Source: Methanococcoides sp052057775
GTDB lineage: Archaea > Halobacteriota > Methanosarcinia > Methanosarcinales > Methanosarcinaceae
Reading direction: 5' to 3'
Length of the DNA stretch: 64,000 bases
NCBI RefSeq assembly: GCF_052057775.1
Contig: NZ_CP195121.1
Span: forward strand, 682,001 to 746,000
Positions 46,099 to 55,737 of the stretch are shown here, piece after piece (the stretch's first letter is position 1; each line of letters starts with the position of its first letter). The position numbers and the translations under genes were made by a program. The notes below the pieces were generated by a model that was not told the origin of the DNA, ran no database searches, and saw only the letters and a list, made by a program, of their open reading frames with translations.

Positions 46099-46277
46099 TT
46101 CTATTGAAGACAATATCTATAGATACTTGATCTGCTTTTTTCTTTTCAGTTTATGCTTCTTGTCGTTAGGTCATTCGATCATTCATTTTAATAAGATATA
46201 TCAATAACCTCTGTTATATGCCCTTCAAACCCGTATGTACGGCATTCGGGACCATTGTGTTTTCGAAGGTGTTGTTC

Positions 46278-46964
46278 GTGTTAAAGGCCCTGATATTTGA
46301 TATGGATGGTGTGCTGGTGGATTCAATGTCCTATCATACCGAGGCCATGAAGCGTATTTTTGATGATCTTGGTATCAATATGGATAAACAGGACATCTAT
46401 GATCTCGAAGGTTCTCCAACCGTGGAGATCGTTGGTCATCTCCTTGAGAAGGAAGGTATCGATCCTCAAAATTTTGATGTAGACAGCCTGATCAGGAGGT
46501 ACAGGGCAGAGTTTGCAAAAATACTTGTTCTCAGATCTTTCCGGGAAATGGATGAATGCCTTCCGATCCTCAGGGAACGTTTCCTTCTGTCGGTTGTTTC
46601 GGGGGCTGACCGTAACATCGTTCATGATGTAATTGGCAGGCTCTTCAATGGTATCTTTGACATTGTCCTTAGCGGTGAGGATGTCGAGCGTGGCAAGCCT
46701 GAGCCGGATCCTTTCCTGAAGGTTGCTGAGATACTTGGTATTGAATCTGACGAATGCCTTGTTGTGGAGAATGCACCAATGGGTGTTGAAGCTGCGAACA
46801 GGGCAGGCATGTTCTGTGTGGCAGTGCCGACCTATGTCAGCAAAGAGAGCATCGCAAAGGCTGACAAAGTAGTTGACGACCACCGGATGCTGAAAGAATT
46901 CCTGCTTGGGCTCGATTATCCGGATAAAGGATATGTCGAATCCTTACGCCTGCTCCAGAAATGA
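46278..46964 (+). CDS. HAD-superfamily phosphatase / beta-phosphoglucomutase-like
   Basis: 228 aa from the GTG at 46278 (GAAGGTG upstream). Motif I is FDMDGVLVDSMSYH, motif II lies in LLSVVSGADRNI, and motif III/IV is GKPEPDPFLKVAEILG...ENAPMGVEAANRAG. Class IA HAD with a helical cap. It could be a sugar-phosphate phosphatase or a mutase; sequence alone does not decide. It converges with the thioesterase gene, overlapping it by 21 nt at the 3' ends. Confidence 0.88.
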   Translation: MLKALIFDMDGVLVDSMSYHTEAMKRIFDDLGINMDKQDIYDLEGSPTVEIVGHLLEKEGIDPQNFDVDSLIRRYRAEFAKILVLRSFREMDECLPILRERFLLSVVSGADRNIVHDVIGRLFNGIFDIVLSGEDVERGKPEPDPFLKVAEILGIESDECLVVENAPMGVEAANRAGMFCVAVPTYVSKESIAKADKVVDDHRMLKEFLLGLDYPDKGYVESLRLLQK

Positions 46965-47357
46965 TTCTAAGGTCTGTTTTTTCCTGTATACCATGCCCTG
47001 GAATATGGCAATGGTATTTTTGTTGTCATCTGTGACCTCAATGGTATAGGTGGCTATCTTCGGATTCCTTGACGTTTCACGTGCTTCGGCTATGAGTGTT
47101 CCTGAAGTTGCCGCGGTCACAAAAGATATCGTTGCATTTATGGCGACTGCGACTGTTCCGTGGGAATTTGATGCGGCAGCAAAGGTGAAGTCTGCAAGGG
47201 TGAATGTTGCTCCTCCCTGTACGATGCCCACACCATTGAGATGGTGTTCCTGGATGTCCATCTTTGCTTTTGCATAACCCTCTGAGACTTCCAGAAGTTC
47301 GACGTTGATGTATTCTGCAAATTTGTCCTTCTTGAAGAACTCTTTTATCTTGTCCAT
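46944..47357 (-). CDS. PaaI-family hotdog thioesterase
   Basis: 137 aa. Hotdog fold with HHLNGVGIVQGGATFTLADFTFAAASN (central helix with the catalytic Asp), then AINATISFVTAATSGTLIAEAR. The PaaI-type enzymes hydrolyse acyl- or aryl-CoA thioesters. The downstream genes do not suggest a specific substrate. The 3' end overlaps the HAD gene; the 365 bases upstream (47358-47722) carry its promoter and that of the next gene but no other gene. Confidence 0.88.
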   Translation of the reverse strand: MDKIKEFFKKDKFAEYINVELLEVSEGYAKAKMDIQEHHLNGVGIVQGGATFTLADFTFAAASNSHGTVAVAINATISFVTAATSGTLIAEARETSRNPKIATYTIEVTDDNKNTIAIFQGMVYRKKQTLESFLEQA

Positions 47358-47668
47358 TTTTCTTCCTCTTTATTGATCAGTTTTGGTGTATGTTGTTCGC
47401 ATATGGTATATTTTGATTTCCATTATTATCTTTTCAGGAGACCTCTATGGTAAATGATCCTACCTTTTTAGGAAACAATTCTCGATTCTGAGAATACGAA
47501 GGTATCTCCGCATGACCCCCTTATTTCCACTGGAACTTCAAATTTACACATAAGAATAAGTTGTACTTTTCGGACATGCTCGTGTAGTATTAGGTCAGTT
47601 CATTGGTGTGAATTTGACAATGGGGAAAATATGTGGTATTTTAAAGGACGATATCTAAGATTATTTAA

Positions 47669-47680
47669 GTAGTTAACTAC
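47669..47680. promoter_or_regulatory. Palindromic operator candidate
   Basis: GTAGTTAACTAC is a perfect 12-base palindrome, 43 nt upstream of the next ATG. It directly follows a TATA-like TTATTTAAG (47661-47669), which places it between box A and the expected transcription start. A dimeric repressor could bind there. Confidence 0.4.
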
Positions 47681-47722
47681 ATTTTATTATTGTGAATTAA
47701 TTCGTAGGAAGGGAGCGTTAAT

Positions 47723-48145
47723 ATGGGAAATGATTATCTGGAGTTCTGGGATGCGGATGAGTACATTGTTGTTAATGACAAGACAAAACCTGCAATAAAA
47801 CTGACTGCTGATGAACTGAAAAAACTAGGCAAGACCGTCCACTATGTTGACCTCTCCAACAGGCCGGACCTGGATGCCATCAAATCCATAGGAGAGGTTC
47901 CGGATGGTGTTAAAAATGCAGTAATGGGCTTAACCACCATGGAACCTGCCGATATCATGAAACAGCTTTTTGAAAAGGGTGTTGTGAACATCTGGATCCA
48001 CTGGAGAACAGACACTCCTGCTGTAAGGGAGCTTTGTGCAAAGCACAATTGCTTTACAGGAAGGTGCCCGATGATGTACCTTGGCAAAGATCTGAGCATC
48101 CATGGTGTGCACAGGGCGATCGCCAAATTTACGGGTAAGTACTGA
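47723..48145 (+). CDS. Divergent CoA-binding-domain-like protein
   Basis: 140 aa, soluble. The region around GEVPDGVKNAVMGLTTMEPADIMKQLFEKGVVNIWIHWRTDTPAVRELCAKHNCFTGRCPMMYLG resembles the CoA_binding_2 fold (YccU-like), including the late RCP motif. The N-terminal glycine-rich loop of that family is not seen, so nucleotide binding is uncertain. It is preceded by GGAAGGGAG and the palindrome described above. Monocistronic; role unknown. Confidence 0.6.
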   Translation: MGNDYLEFWDADEYIVVNDKTKPAIKLTADELKKLGKTVHYVDLSNRPDLDAIKSIGEVPDGVKNAVMGLTTMEPADIMKQLFEKGVVNIWIHWRTDTPAVRELCAKHNCFTGRCPMMYLGKDLSIHGVHRAIAKFTGKY

Positions 48146-48408
48146 GCTTGTCCTGCATAGTTCTGATATGACACTACCTTTTTTGCCTCCTTACGTTGGA
48201 CCGGATAGCCTGAACCGGTTGTGGGTGTATGGCTGGAGTTTCAATGGTTATGAAGATGCTGTTTTAACAGATCTTTTCGGGGAACAGAAAGGATGGATAA
48301 ATGCGAAAGGTCGGGACGAATATTGATGAAATAGAATTGATGAAGTGAGTAAAAAGACAATTCGTCGAATTAATCTGTAAAAAATGAGATCGTGTCTTTA
48401 AGCGTTGA

Positions 48409-50043
48409 TCATCTAAGATCAACGCTGTTGAATTGCCCGGGTCCTTCCAGGTCCCTGACACATTCCCCATAGTAGCTTTTCATCAATTTGTGCCAATCGT
48501 CGGATACTTTTCTAAATTGTATTCCTCTCTTTTTACCATTGTATTCCCACACACCGGCCTGATGGAATATTGCTCCGATCTGACTCGATAACTGAGATTC
48601 CTTCGGTGTCCAGTTAAGACCATGGCAAAGGAATTTCCCTATGCCTTCCTTTTCGGTTCCTTTCCTTAACCTTTCCACGTTATTTGACAGGTCTTTCCAC
48701 TGCTCATCTGCCATATACTCATGCAATTTTCCCAATTCATCCTTCATTATGGTCTTATCGAACCTGAGATTACCTTTTGAGGGATCGGATTCTTTGCTTA
48801 TGGAAATATTGAGGTCACTATCGATCTTCCACCAGAACTTTTTTGCTTTTCCTAGCGTTTCCTCATGTATCCAGTGGGGTTTTTGTTCCGGAACGTACGC
48901 TTCGATTGTCTGTTCCGCTATGGTATGCCAGTTGAACCTGTTCTCGATAAGTTCTTTTCCGGTTTTCCTGAGGCTGTCATTGGATAGATCATCAAGCATA
49001 TATTTCAGGCCCCATGCAATGGAATCTGGGTTCTTGTAGACCATTATTCCATCGACAAAGTTATCGATGATCTGGACAGCATCCGTTGCAACGATGTTCC
49101 TTTCAGCATCCCAGCCCTCGAGGACGACTATTCCAAAAGGTTCGTTCCTGCTCGGAACACATAGGATATCACATGCATTTATCCAGTCCCTTGCTGTTTC
49201 ATCGTCTGCATATCCAAGGAAATGGCAACGGTCCGATACATTCTCTTCATTTACAAGATATTCGCAGTGAGGGCGCATTTCACCTTCCCCTATGAAGACG
49301 AATTGAGTGTCCCAGCGGTGGTTCAGGACTTCAGGTATGGCTTTAGCAAGAAGGTCAGGCCCTTTCTGGTAGCTCATGCGTCCTATGAACAGTACAACAG
49401 GTGCCAGAGGATGTATGCCAAATCTCTTCTTCACCTCACCCGGATCAACATCCTTTTTGATTTTCCCGTGGAAGATGCCGTTTGGAATTATGGATATCTT
49501 CTCATCGGGTATCTGGTAAAGATATTTGATCTCATCTGTGAGCTGTTGTGAGGTCGATATGACCCTAATGGACTCATAGCCGGCTTTCCATTCCCTGTGC
49601 GAGATCTCTCTGGCCTCCCACCAGTCCCCATGTACGTTACCATTCCGTCCCCATTCGGTGCTGTGATATGTCATCAAAAAAGGAATGCCGAATTCATGCT
49701 TTATCCTTGAGACAACATTGACAGGATGCCAGTCATGGACATGTAGCATGTCGAAATTTCCATATTCCTTTGTAACATCGAGGAACCTTGAGTACATCGA
49801 ATCGCACATGCTGTCCATTTGCTGGACAATGCCCCCGTCAAGGGAGTGGTCCACGCGATGGTAGTGAACCCCATTTACTTTTTCATATGGTTCAAGTCCC
49901 GAATTCCTTGTGAATATGTGGACCGAATTTCCTTTCTCAGCAAGCGCTTCTGCAAGCTCGGAAACATGCGGAGCTATGCCTCCTACCTTTATCGAGTGTA
50001 AGCTCTCCCAGGAGAACATCCCGATCTTTAAATTATCCCCCAT
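48409..50043 (-). CDS. GT4 glycosyltransferase with C-terminal extension
   Basis: 544 aa from the ATG at 50043; a longer frame to 50121 has no support. N-terminal GT-B domain (1-395) starts KIGMFSWESLHSIKVGGIAPHVSELAEALAEKGNSVHIF with the starch/glycogen-synthase-like glycine loop. The donor site is VVLFIGRMSYQKGPDLLAKAIP, and SRNEPFGIVVLEGWDAERNIV holds the E-x7-E motif. The last 150 residues carry no recognised domain. It may make a glucan or add a sugar to a surface polymer. It is divergent from the sensor kinase gene. Between 48146 and 48408 I see no convincing gene. Confidence 0.85.
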   Translation of the reverse strand: MGDNLKIGMFSWESLHSIKVGGIAPHVSELAEALAEKGNSVHIFTRNSGLEPYEKVNGVHYHRVDHSLDGGIVQQMDSMCDSMYSRFLDVTKEYGNFDMLHVHDWHPVNVVSRIKHEFGIPFLMTYHSTEWGRNGNVHGDWWEAREISHREWKAGYESIRVISTSQQLTDEIKYLYQIPDEKISIIPNGIFHGKIKKDVDPGEVKKRFGIHPLAPVVLFIGRMSYQKGPDLLAKAIPEVLNHRWDTQFVFIGEGEMRPHCEYLVNEENVSDRCHFLGYADDETARDWINACDILCVPSRNEPFGIVVLEGWDAERNIVATDAVQIIDNFVDGIMVYKNPDSIAWGLKYMLDDLSNDSLRKTGKELIENRFNWHTIAEQTIEAYVPEQKPHWIHEETLGKAKKFWWKIDSDLNISISKESDPSKGNLRFDKTIMKDELGKLHEYMADEQWKDLSNNVERLRKGTEKEGIGKFLCHGLNWTPKESQLSSQIGAIFHQAGVWEYNGKKRGIQFRKVSDDWHKLMKSYYGECVRDLEGPGQFNSVDLR

Positions 50044-50225
50044 TATTTCAATCCCATGAATTTGTGTGCATCTATATCTATTTCTGCGAATATTTAAATT
50101 TATCATTTTGTCCCTGTGCATCAGTTATTTTAGGATGTCTTGCTTCAGTGGATCTCTAAGGAATAGGGGTGTGAATACGAATGTACAGAAGTGTCTCATA
50201 GCTTAAGGTCAAAAAGCAAAAAAGG

Positions 50226-50274
50226 GATAGTCAAATGCTGACTATCTTTGAATTCTAACGGACCCGGTGGGTCC
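50226..50274. repeat. Structured element, copy 1 (hairpin plus GGACCCGGTGGGTCC)
   Basis: An 8-bp stem (GATAGTCA at 50226-50233 with TGACTATC at 50239-50246) is followed 13 nt later by GGACCCGGTGGGTCC (50260-50274), itself a 6-bp hairpin. A second copy with the same order lies at 61120-61173. This copy sits in the 513-base gap between the divergent glycosyltransferase and sensor kinase genes; the rest of that gap is AT-rich without a gene. Function unknown. Confidence 0.45.
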
Positions 50275-50556
50275 ATTACAGGGAAGGGATGAAGAGATGA
50301 AAATATTCTTTCTGATGGAAAATAAATGGGGAAGAAGTTCACAACATATGCATGTCTATCATTATGCCGTTTGTGTGAGTTTAAACTAAAATTTGTGAGC
50401 TACTTTAATTAAATAATGAATATTTTAAGAGGAATAACTAAATACCATGTAACATCAACTTTTATCGGGGTTTTTGATCAATTAGGTCAAGCTCATAATT
50501 TTAAAATATTTTTGACGCAACATCTCGACTACAAAAGATACAGGAAAAGAAATACG

Positions 50557-52590
50557 ATGGCAAAATTAGATGTAAGATCAGAACTTGAATCAGTCATTAA
50601 CAACAGTCCTGCTGTAGTATTTCTATGCAAAACCGGGCAAGACTGGCCTGTTGAATTCGTATCGGATAATGTTGTGAAGTTAGGTTACAGTGTTGAAGAT
50701 TTTGAATCCGGAAGTATTAATTATGCTGATATTGTCCATCCTGATGATCTTGAATATGTTCATTCAGAGGTTTTAAGTAACTCTGAAGCAGGCAACACAG
50801 AGTACACCTAGGAATACAGAATACTGACCAGGTCCGGAGATATTCGGTGGGTTGATGACAGGACCTTTATTCGTCGCGATGAGGATGGCAAAATAACCCA
50901 TTATCAGGGCATCATTCTTGACATCACCGATCGCAAAAAGGCAGAAGAAGCTTTGGACGAAGCCTTAAAGCAAACAAAAGAATTGGAACTTGTTATAAAT
51001 AGTAGTCCCGTGATCGTATTCTTATGGAAGAATGAACCCAACTGGCCAGTTGAGGTTGTTTCAGATAACATCCTTCAATTTGGTTATACTTCAAATGAGT
51101 TGATATCAGGCGAGGTTCTCTATTCTGATATTATATATCCTGATGATCTTGAATATGTTCACTCTACTTTTGAACGAAAATCTGCAGAGACTAACAAGGG
51201 TTTTACTGCAGATTATAGGATAGTCACAAAATCCGGAGATGTTCGGTGGGTTCGTGAGAGAACTTTGATCCGGCGGGATGAAGATGGGCAAATTTCCCAT
51301 TATCAGGGTATCATTCTTGACATCACAGAGCGCAAAAAAGCAGAGGATGCTCTTCGTCTTGACGAGTTCCGTCTTGAGGCACTTTTGAAACTCAACAAAA
51401 TGACGGCTGCTTCTTTGCAGGAGATCACGGATTTTGCCCGCGAGGAAGCTGTCAAGCTAACCAAGAGCAAACAGGGCTATCTTGCATTCATGAGTCCGGA
51501 TGAAGGTGCTCTTATTATGCATTCATGGTCAAAGGATGCAATGAAAGAATGTGCCATAGAAGACCGGAAATTCATATACCCCATCGAGACCACCGGACTC
51601 TGGGGAGAAGCTGTAAAGCAGAGAAAACCAATAATTACCAATGATTACCAGGCAGCAAGTCCCCTTAAGAAAGGATATCCTCAGGGTCATGTGGAACTGA
51701 CACGTCATATGAATGTTCCAATATTTGATGGTAATCGTATTGTTGCTGTCGCCGGGGTCGGAAATAAAGAAGAAGATTACGATGAATCTGATCTGCGGCA
51801 ATTGATCTTGCTTATGCAGGGTATGTGGAGGCTTATCCAGCGTAAACAAATGGAAGAGGCGCTGCAGAAGTACTCGCAAGAACTCTCAAAAGCAGAGGTC
51901 GAGCTCAAGTCTCTTGATCGGATAGAGGTCGAATTCGTATCAAGTAAAAAGGATCTTTCCCAGGTCACTGAATATGGTGAATTGATCGATGGTGAAACAC
52001 TTGACATTATTGATGATCTGAAGAAAAAGGCAATTGACAATGTACTGCATTATTCTCAAAGATTAAGACGTCTGGTAGATTCTTTCGTTTATACAAGCAT
52101 GGAAGAAGCTGGTAAGATCGAGTATAATTTCGAGCCAATTGATATTTCCGGTCCTCTGGAAGATTCCCTTCTGGACACTATCTTCATGGTAGAAGAAAAA
52201 GATATTCTGGTTGAAAAGATCATACCTGAACCACTTCCTTTTGTCAATGGAGATGAAGAGAAACTGACGGATATGTTCACGGTCCTTTTGGATGATGCTA
52301 TTAGGTTTACTCCTCCCAGGGGGAAATTGACCATAAAGATCGATGCAGAAGAAAATGATCTGCATATAATGGTCAAAGATAGTGGGCCTGGTATTCCGGA
52401 AAAACTAATTCCTCATATGTTCCAGAGATTCTATGAGATTGGTGCCTCAATAAAACAAAGTTATGAAGGACTTGAATCGGGTCTTTACATATGCAAGAAG
52501 ATAGTTGATGCACATGAAGGCAGGATTAAGATAAAGAGCAAAATCGGTGCTGGAACCGAGATTCATGTCTGGCTTCCTAAAATAAAATGA
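50557..52590 (+). CDS. Methyltransferase-linked sensor kinase with in-frame UAG (MsmS/RdmS-like)
   Basis: 677 aa if the TAG at 50809-50811 (codon 85) is read through. The frame stays open with normal PAS sequence on both sides, so the protein is one unit. Domains: PAS 1 (1-130, UAG inside), PAS 2 (about 135-260, a close copy of the first), GAF (about 270-425), and a kinase-like region (430-677). The ATP site retains DSGPGIP, but the canonical phospho-acceptor His is missing, the N-box reads LLDDAIRF, and the second glycine box is degenerate. It is next to an Msr-type regulator and the methyltransferase operon, like MsmS and RdmS of Methanosarcina acetivorans (redox/heme sensors, from memory). 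The start at 50557 matches the PAS alignment; ATG 50416 is in frame too. Confidence 0.82.
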
Positions 52591-52695
52591 TCATTAAAAT
52601 ACAGAAATATTCAAAAGCAACGTAATGACCTTATATGTATAGACTGAAATCAAAATCGACTGATAGATCTGATCAAATTACATGAGTGGGAATAA

Positions 52696-53487
52696 ATGAA
52701 ATCTGAGTTATTAGGCACTCTTTTCCTTTCGGAAAAAAGAAAAGACCTTCTTCTTTTGCTAATAGAAGGACCCCGAGGTATTGATGAGATCAAAGAAATA
52801 CTTGATGTAACCTCAAGTGCTATAATGACTCAAATAAAGATACTTATGAGCCAGGGCCTGATAGTTCATGAAGGCGGACTCTACAGGTTATCTGACATGT
52901 GCAGGGTAATTGTAAAAAAGATGCAGCCATTATTGGATACTCTGGCGGTCTATGCAGATAACAAGGATTATTGGGAAAATCATAATCTCAATGCTATTCC
53001 TTCGGATCTTCTGGAAAGGATCGAAGAGTTTGGCAATTGTGAAGTTGTCGAACCAGACCTTAACCGCATGTATGAACTTCCAAAAAAGCTGGAAGATTCT
53101 CTCAGGCAGTCGAGTTATGTAAAAGAGGTTTCTTCATATTTTAGCCCGGCATATCCGGGAGTTTATATCGATCTTGCAAAAAAAGGTATTGATGTTTCTG
53201 TGATCGTAACACAGCCGGTCTTTGATAGGCTTCAGAACGAATACAAAGAGGCAACTAAAGAGTTTGTGAATCTGGAATTTGGGAATCTCTTTGTTTGCGA
53301 AGAGAAAGTAGAACTTGCATCAAGTACTGTTACAGACAAATTCATGGCTCTATCTCTCTTTTATAAGACCGGGATATACCACAACCATGCGGTCATGAGC
53401 TTTGAAGAAAGTGCTTTAAAGTGGGGAGAAGACCTGTTCATACATTATCTTAACATCTCAAAACAGATCACTGACTCAGATATATAA
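52696..53487 (+). CDS. Msr/FilR1-family transcription regulator
   Basis: 263 aa. An N-terminal ArsR-like winged helix (residues 10-80: KDLLLLLIEGPRGIDEIKEILDVTSSAIMTQIKILMSQGLI) is followed by a methanogenesis regulatory (FilR1/DUF1724) domain. In M. acetivorans, Msr regulators activate the adjacent mtsD, mtsF or mtsH operons, and kinases of the MsmS/RdmS kind lie next to them. The gene order kinase-Msr-mts here matches that arrangement. It probably activates the fusion gene at 53833. The signal is unknown. Confidence 0.88.
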   Translation: MKSELLGTLFLSEKRKDLLLLLIEGPRGIDEIKEILDVTSSAIMTQIKILMSQGLIVHEGGLYRLSDMCRVIVKKMQPLLDTLAVYADNKDYWENHNLNAIPSDLLERIEEFGNCEVVEPDLNRMYELPKKLEDSLRQSSYVKEVSSYFSPAYPGVYIDLAKKGIDVSVIVTQPVFDRLQNEYKEATKEFVNLEFGNLFVCEEKVELASSTVTDKFMALSLFYKTGIYHNHAVMSFEESALKWGEDLFIHYLNISKQITDSDI

Positions 53488-53545
53488 TATATCCAGTGGT
53501 TCCTTATTTTCCAAATACTCTCCTTCTTCTCAATCTTAGCAGCAT

Positions 53546-53581
53546 TGATCAGATTAAAGCCTTTGATCTGATTAAAGCCTT
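53546..53581 (+). repeat. Tandem 18-base repeat upstream of the mts-like gene
   Basis: Two head-to-tail copies, TGATCAGATTAAAGCCTT (53546-53563) and TGATCTGATTAAAGCCTT (53564-53581), differ in one base. They lie in the 345-base gap between the Msr regulator and its presumed target gene. They could be an activator site, or a hairpin-forming terminator of the regulator gene. Confidence 0.5.
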
Positions 53582-53617
53582 TAATTTTTCAGATGACCTC
53601 GATAAGAAGTCCCGAGA

Positions 53618-53630
53618 TTAACGGCGTTAA
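53618..53630. promoter_or_regulatory. Palindrome TTAACGGCGTTAA upstream of the mts-like gene
   Basis: A perfect inverted repeat TTAACG-G-CGTTAA, about 100 nt upstream of TATA-like boxes (TAATATATT at 53701, GTTATATAT at 53722). The distance would suit an activator such as the adjacent Msr protein. The leader from the second box would be about 80 nt. Prediction only. Confidence 0.4.
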
Positions 53631-53832
53631 CACGATGAAATCTATCTCTGTCATTAATGTGAATGATATTGTTAATGACCTTGCGTAATATCAAAGTGAT
53701 TAATATATTACCACAAGTTATGTTATATATTTCCAGCTCTTATCGTTAGATGTGACAAATTGAGATATTGACAACATTTGTCCAGCCAATATCCCAATAA
53801 CAAACAGCAAAAAATGCTGGAGGTAACATTCT

Positions 53833-55737
53833 ATGACAGAAGAGATCTTTAACAAGTTAGCGGAAGCTGTGGTTTCCGGAAACAAGGATGAGGCAGTAAA
53901 ACTGTCAAATAAGGCATTAGAGGAAGGTGTCGATCCATATGAGGCTATTATTGAAGGACTGGCCAAAGGAATGGAGATAGTCAGTGATAATTATGAGAAA
54001 GGAACTGCTTTCGTTCCCCATCTGTTGATCGCTTCAAATGCGATGTATGGTGGGATGGATGTTCTCACTCCTCATATGAAAACTGAAGGGGCAGCTAAAC
54101 CTTCAAATGTTGTGATCGGCACAGTAGAGGGTGATGTTCACGATATCGGTAAGAACCTTGTCAAGACAATGATGACTGCAGGAGGATTCAATCTTATCGA
54201 TCTTGGACATGATGTTCCTCTTGAAAAATTCGTTGAGACTGCAAAAGAGAACAAGGCAGATGTCATCTCAATGAGCGCACTTATGACAACCACAATGGTT
54301 GGAATGGAGAAGGTCATCGAGATGCTCCAGGAAGATGGTCTCAGGGATTCCCTGATCGTAATGGTAGGCGGAGCTCCTATCTCTGAAGAGTTTGCTGAGC
54401 AGATCGGAGCGGATAAAACTGCACCTGATGCATTACATGCTTCACACTGGGTAAAAGAGGCTGTAAGTGAACTTCCACCTTCGGAGGAGAGGTGGAGTGA
54501 TGAAAAGATCAACCTTTCCAAAGTAAAGTACAGAGAGATCCTTTCAAAGAAAAAGGTCAAGAGTGACAAAGATATCGGACTTGAGACAGCAAGGCAGATC
54601 ATCGATGAGTTCGAGAGTGTTGGTGTGAAGACAAAGGAAGAGATGAGTCACGCTGACAGGAGTCTTGCAGCTATGGCTGATAAGAAAGTTGACCGTCTTC
54701 CGGTATATCCACTTGCCTGTGGTGTTCTCAGGAAATTCGCAAATGCAAGTTATAAGGAATATGCATTGGATCCTGCTAAATTTGCAGAAAGTGCATTCCT
54801 TGGTGCAAAATATCTGGACCTTGACATGTTCGTTGGTCTGATCGATCTGTCAGCAACTTCATCTGACTTTGGATGTACCATAAAGTACCCTGAAGACGAT
54901 ACACCCTCATCAGAAGGGCACCTTGATGACTATGAGAAACTTGAGGTCCCGGATGTCAAGGAAGGAACCCGTGCATATGAATTGATCCAGGCTTCAAAGC
55001 TTGCCAAGGAGAAGCTGAACAAGGAACTCGGTACTCCATTCGTTGGTTTCCATGAAGGTCCACTTCTGACACTGACACAGCTTATGGGTGCAGACCGTGT
55101 CCTGATGGACATGAAGACCAATCCGGATGTCGTTCTTGAGGCAGTCCAGAAATGTACTGACTACATCTGTCAGGTCTCCGAGGTATTCTTCGAAGAGGAT
55201 GCCTGTGATGCTCTCTGTATTGACAATCTATGGTCGAACAATGTGATTATGGGTGAAGAGGATTACTGGAAGTTTGATGGAAAGTTTGTCTATGACCAGC
55301 ACCTTCCGATCTTCAAGAAATATGATCAGCCATACATCATACACAATTGTTCTGACGCCGTCCACTTCGACACTCAGATCAAGAAGTTTGGAACAGCTCT
55401 GTTCAGCTATGCATACTATGAAAAATCAAAGAACAAGGGCTCAATGAACTACGCAGAGCTTATTCCAAAGTATGGAGATAGCTGTTGTATGATGGGAGAG
55501 GTAAACCCAATTGAGTTCATGGACAACTCTCCTGAAGGTATACAGAAGATCGAAACTGATACCGAAGAGCTGCTGAAGGGCGTCCTTGAGACCCTGAAAG
55601 AGAATGGTATGCAGTCCAAGTATGTCATGTCATCTGGTTGTGAGATCCCACCAGGAGGTCCACTGACAGGTGTTAAAGCAATGGTTGACAAGGTCAAGGA
55701 ACTTGGTCCACAGCTTCAGAAAGAGATAATAGGGTGA
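53833..55737 (+). CDS. Corrinoid protein / methyltransferase fusion (MtsD/F/H family)
   Basis: 634 aa. N-terminal corrinoid domain (1-210) with the cobalt-ligating motif D101-x-H103-x-x-G106 (GDVHDIGKN) and GGAPISEEFAEQIGAD. The C-terminal MtaA/UroD-type methyltransferase (260-634) has zinc-site residues H504-x-C506 and C603 (GCEIPPGGP). In Methanosarcina, proteins with this architecture (MtsD, MtsF, MtsH) transfer methyl groups of methylthiol or dimethyl sulfide to coenzyme M. Thus a methylated-sulfur substrate is expected, but other C1 donors are possible. GGAGGTAAC 6 nt before the ATG supports the start. First gene of the 53.8-61.0 kb series. Confidence 0.92.
   Translation: MTEEIFNKLAEAVVSGNKDEAVKLSNKALEEGVDPYEAIIEGLAKGMEIVSDNYEKGTAFVPHLLIASNAMYGGMDVLTPHMKTEGAAKPSNVVIGTVEGDVHDIGKNLVKTMMTAGGFNLIDLGHDVPLEKFVETAKENKADVISMSALMTTTMVGMEKVIEMLQEDGLRDSLIVMVGGAPISEEFAEQIGADKTAPDALHASHWVKEAVSELPPSEERWSDEKINLSKVKYREILSKKKVKSDKDIGLETARQIIDEFESVGVKTKEEMSHADRSLAAMADKKVDRLPVYPLACGVLRKFANASYKEYALDPAKFAESAFLGAKYLDLDMFVGLIDLSATSSDFGCTIKYPEDDTPSSEGHLDDYEKLEVPDVKEGTRAYELIQASKLAKEKLNKELGTPFVGFHEGPLLTLTQLMGADRVLMDMKTNPDVVLEAVQKCTDYICQVSEVFFEEDACDALCIDNLWSNNVIMGEEDYWKFDGKFVYDQHLPIFKKYDQPYIIHNCSDAVHFDTQIKKFGTALFSYAYYEKSKNKGSMNYAELIPKYGDSCCMMGEVNPIEFMDNSPEGIQKIETDTEELLKGVLETLKENGMQSKYVMSSGCEIPPGGPLTGVKAMVDKVKELGPQLQKEIIG

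Noticed and set aside
48168..48326. About 53-aa frame after the CoA-binding-like gene
   Set aside because: No Shine-Dalgarno and no recognisable motif; the aromatic-rich sequence could be a remnant, but I cannot support a gene.
50557..50811. Separate truncated PAS protein ending at the TAG, followed by a second kinase gene
   Set aside because: The frame continues without any stop to 52590, and the second segment has no start codon other than a TTG inside a PAS helix. One gene with an internal TAG is simpler.
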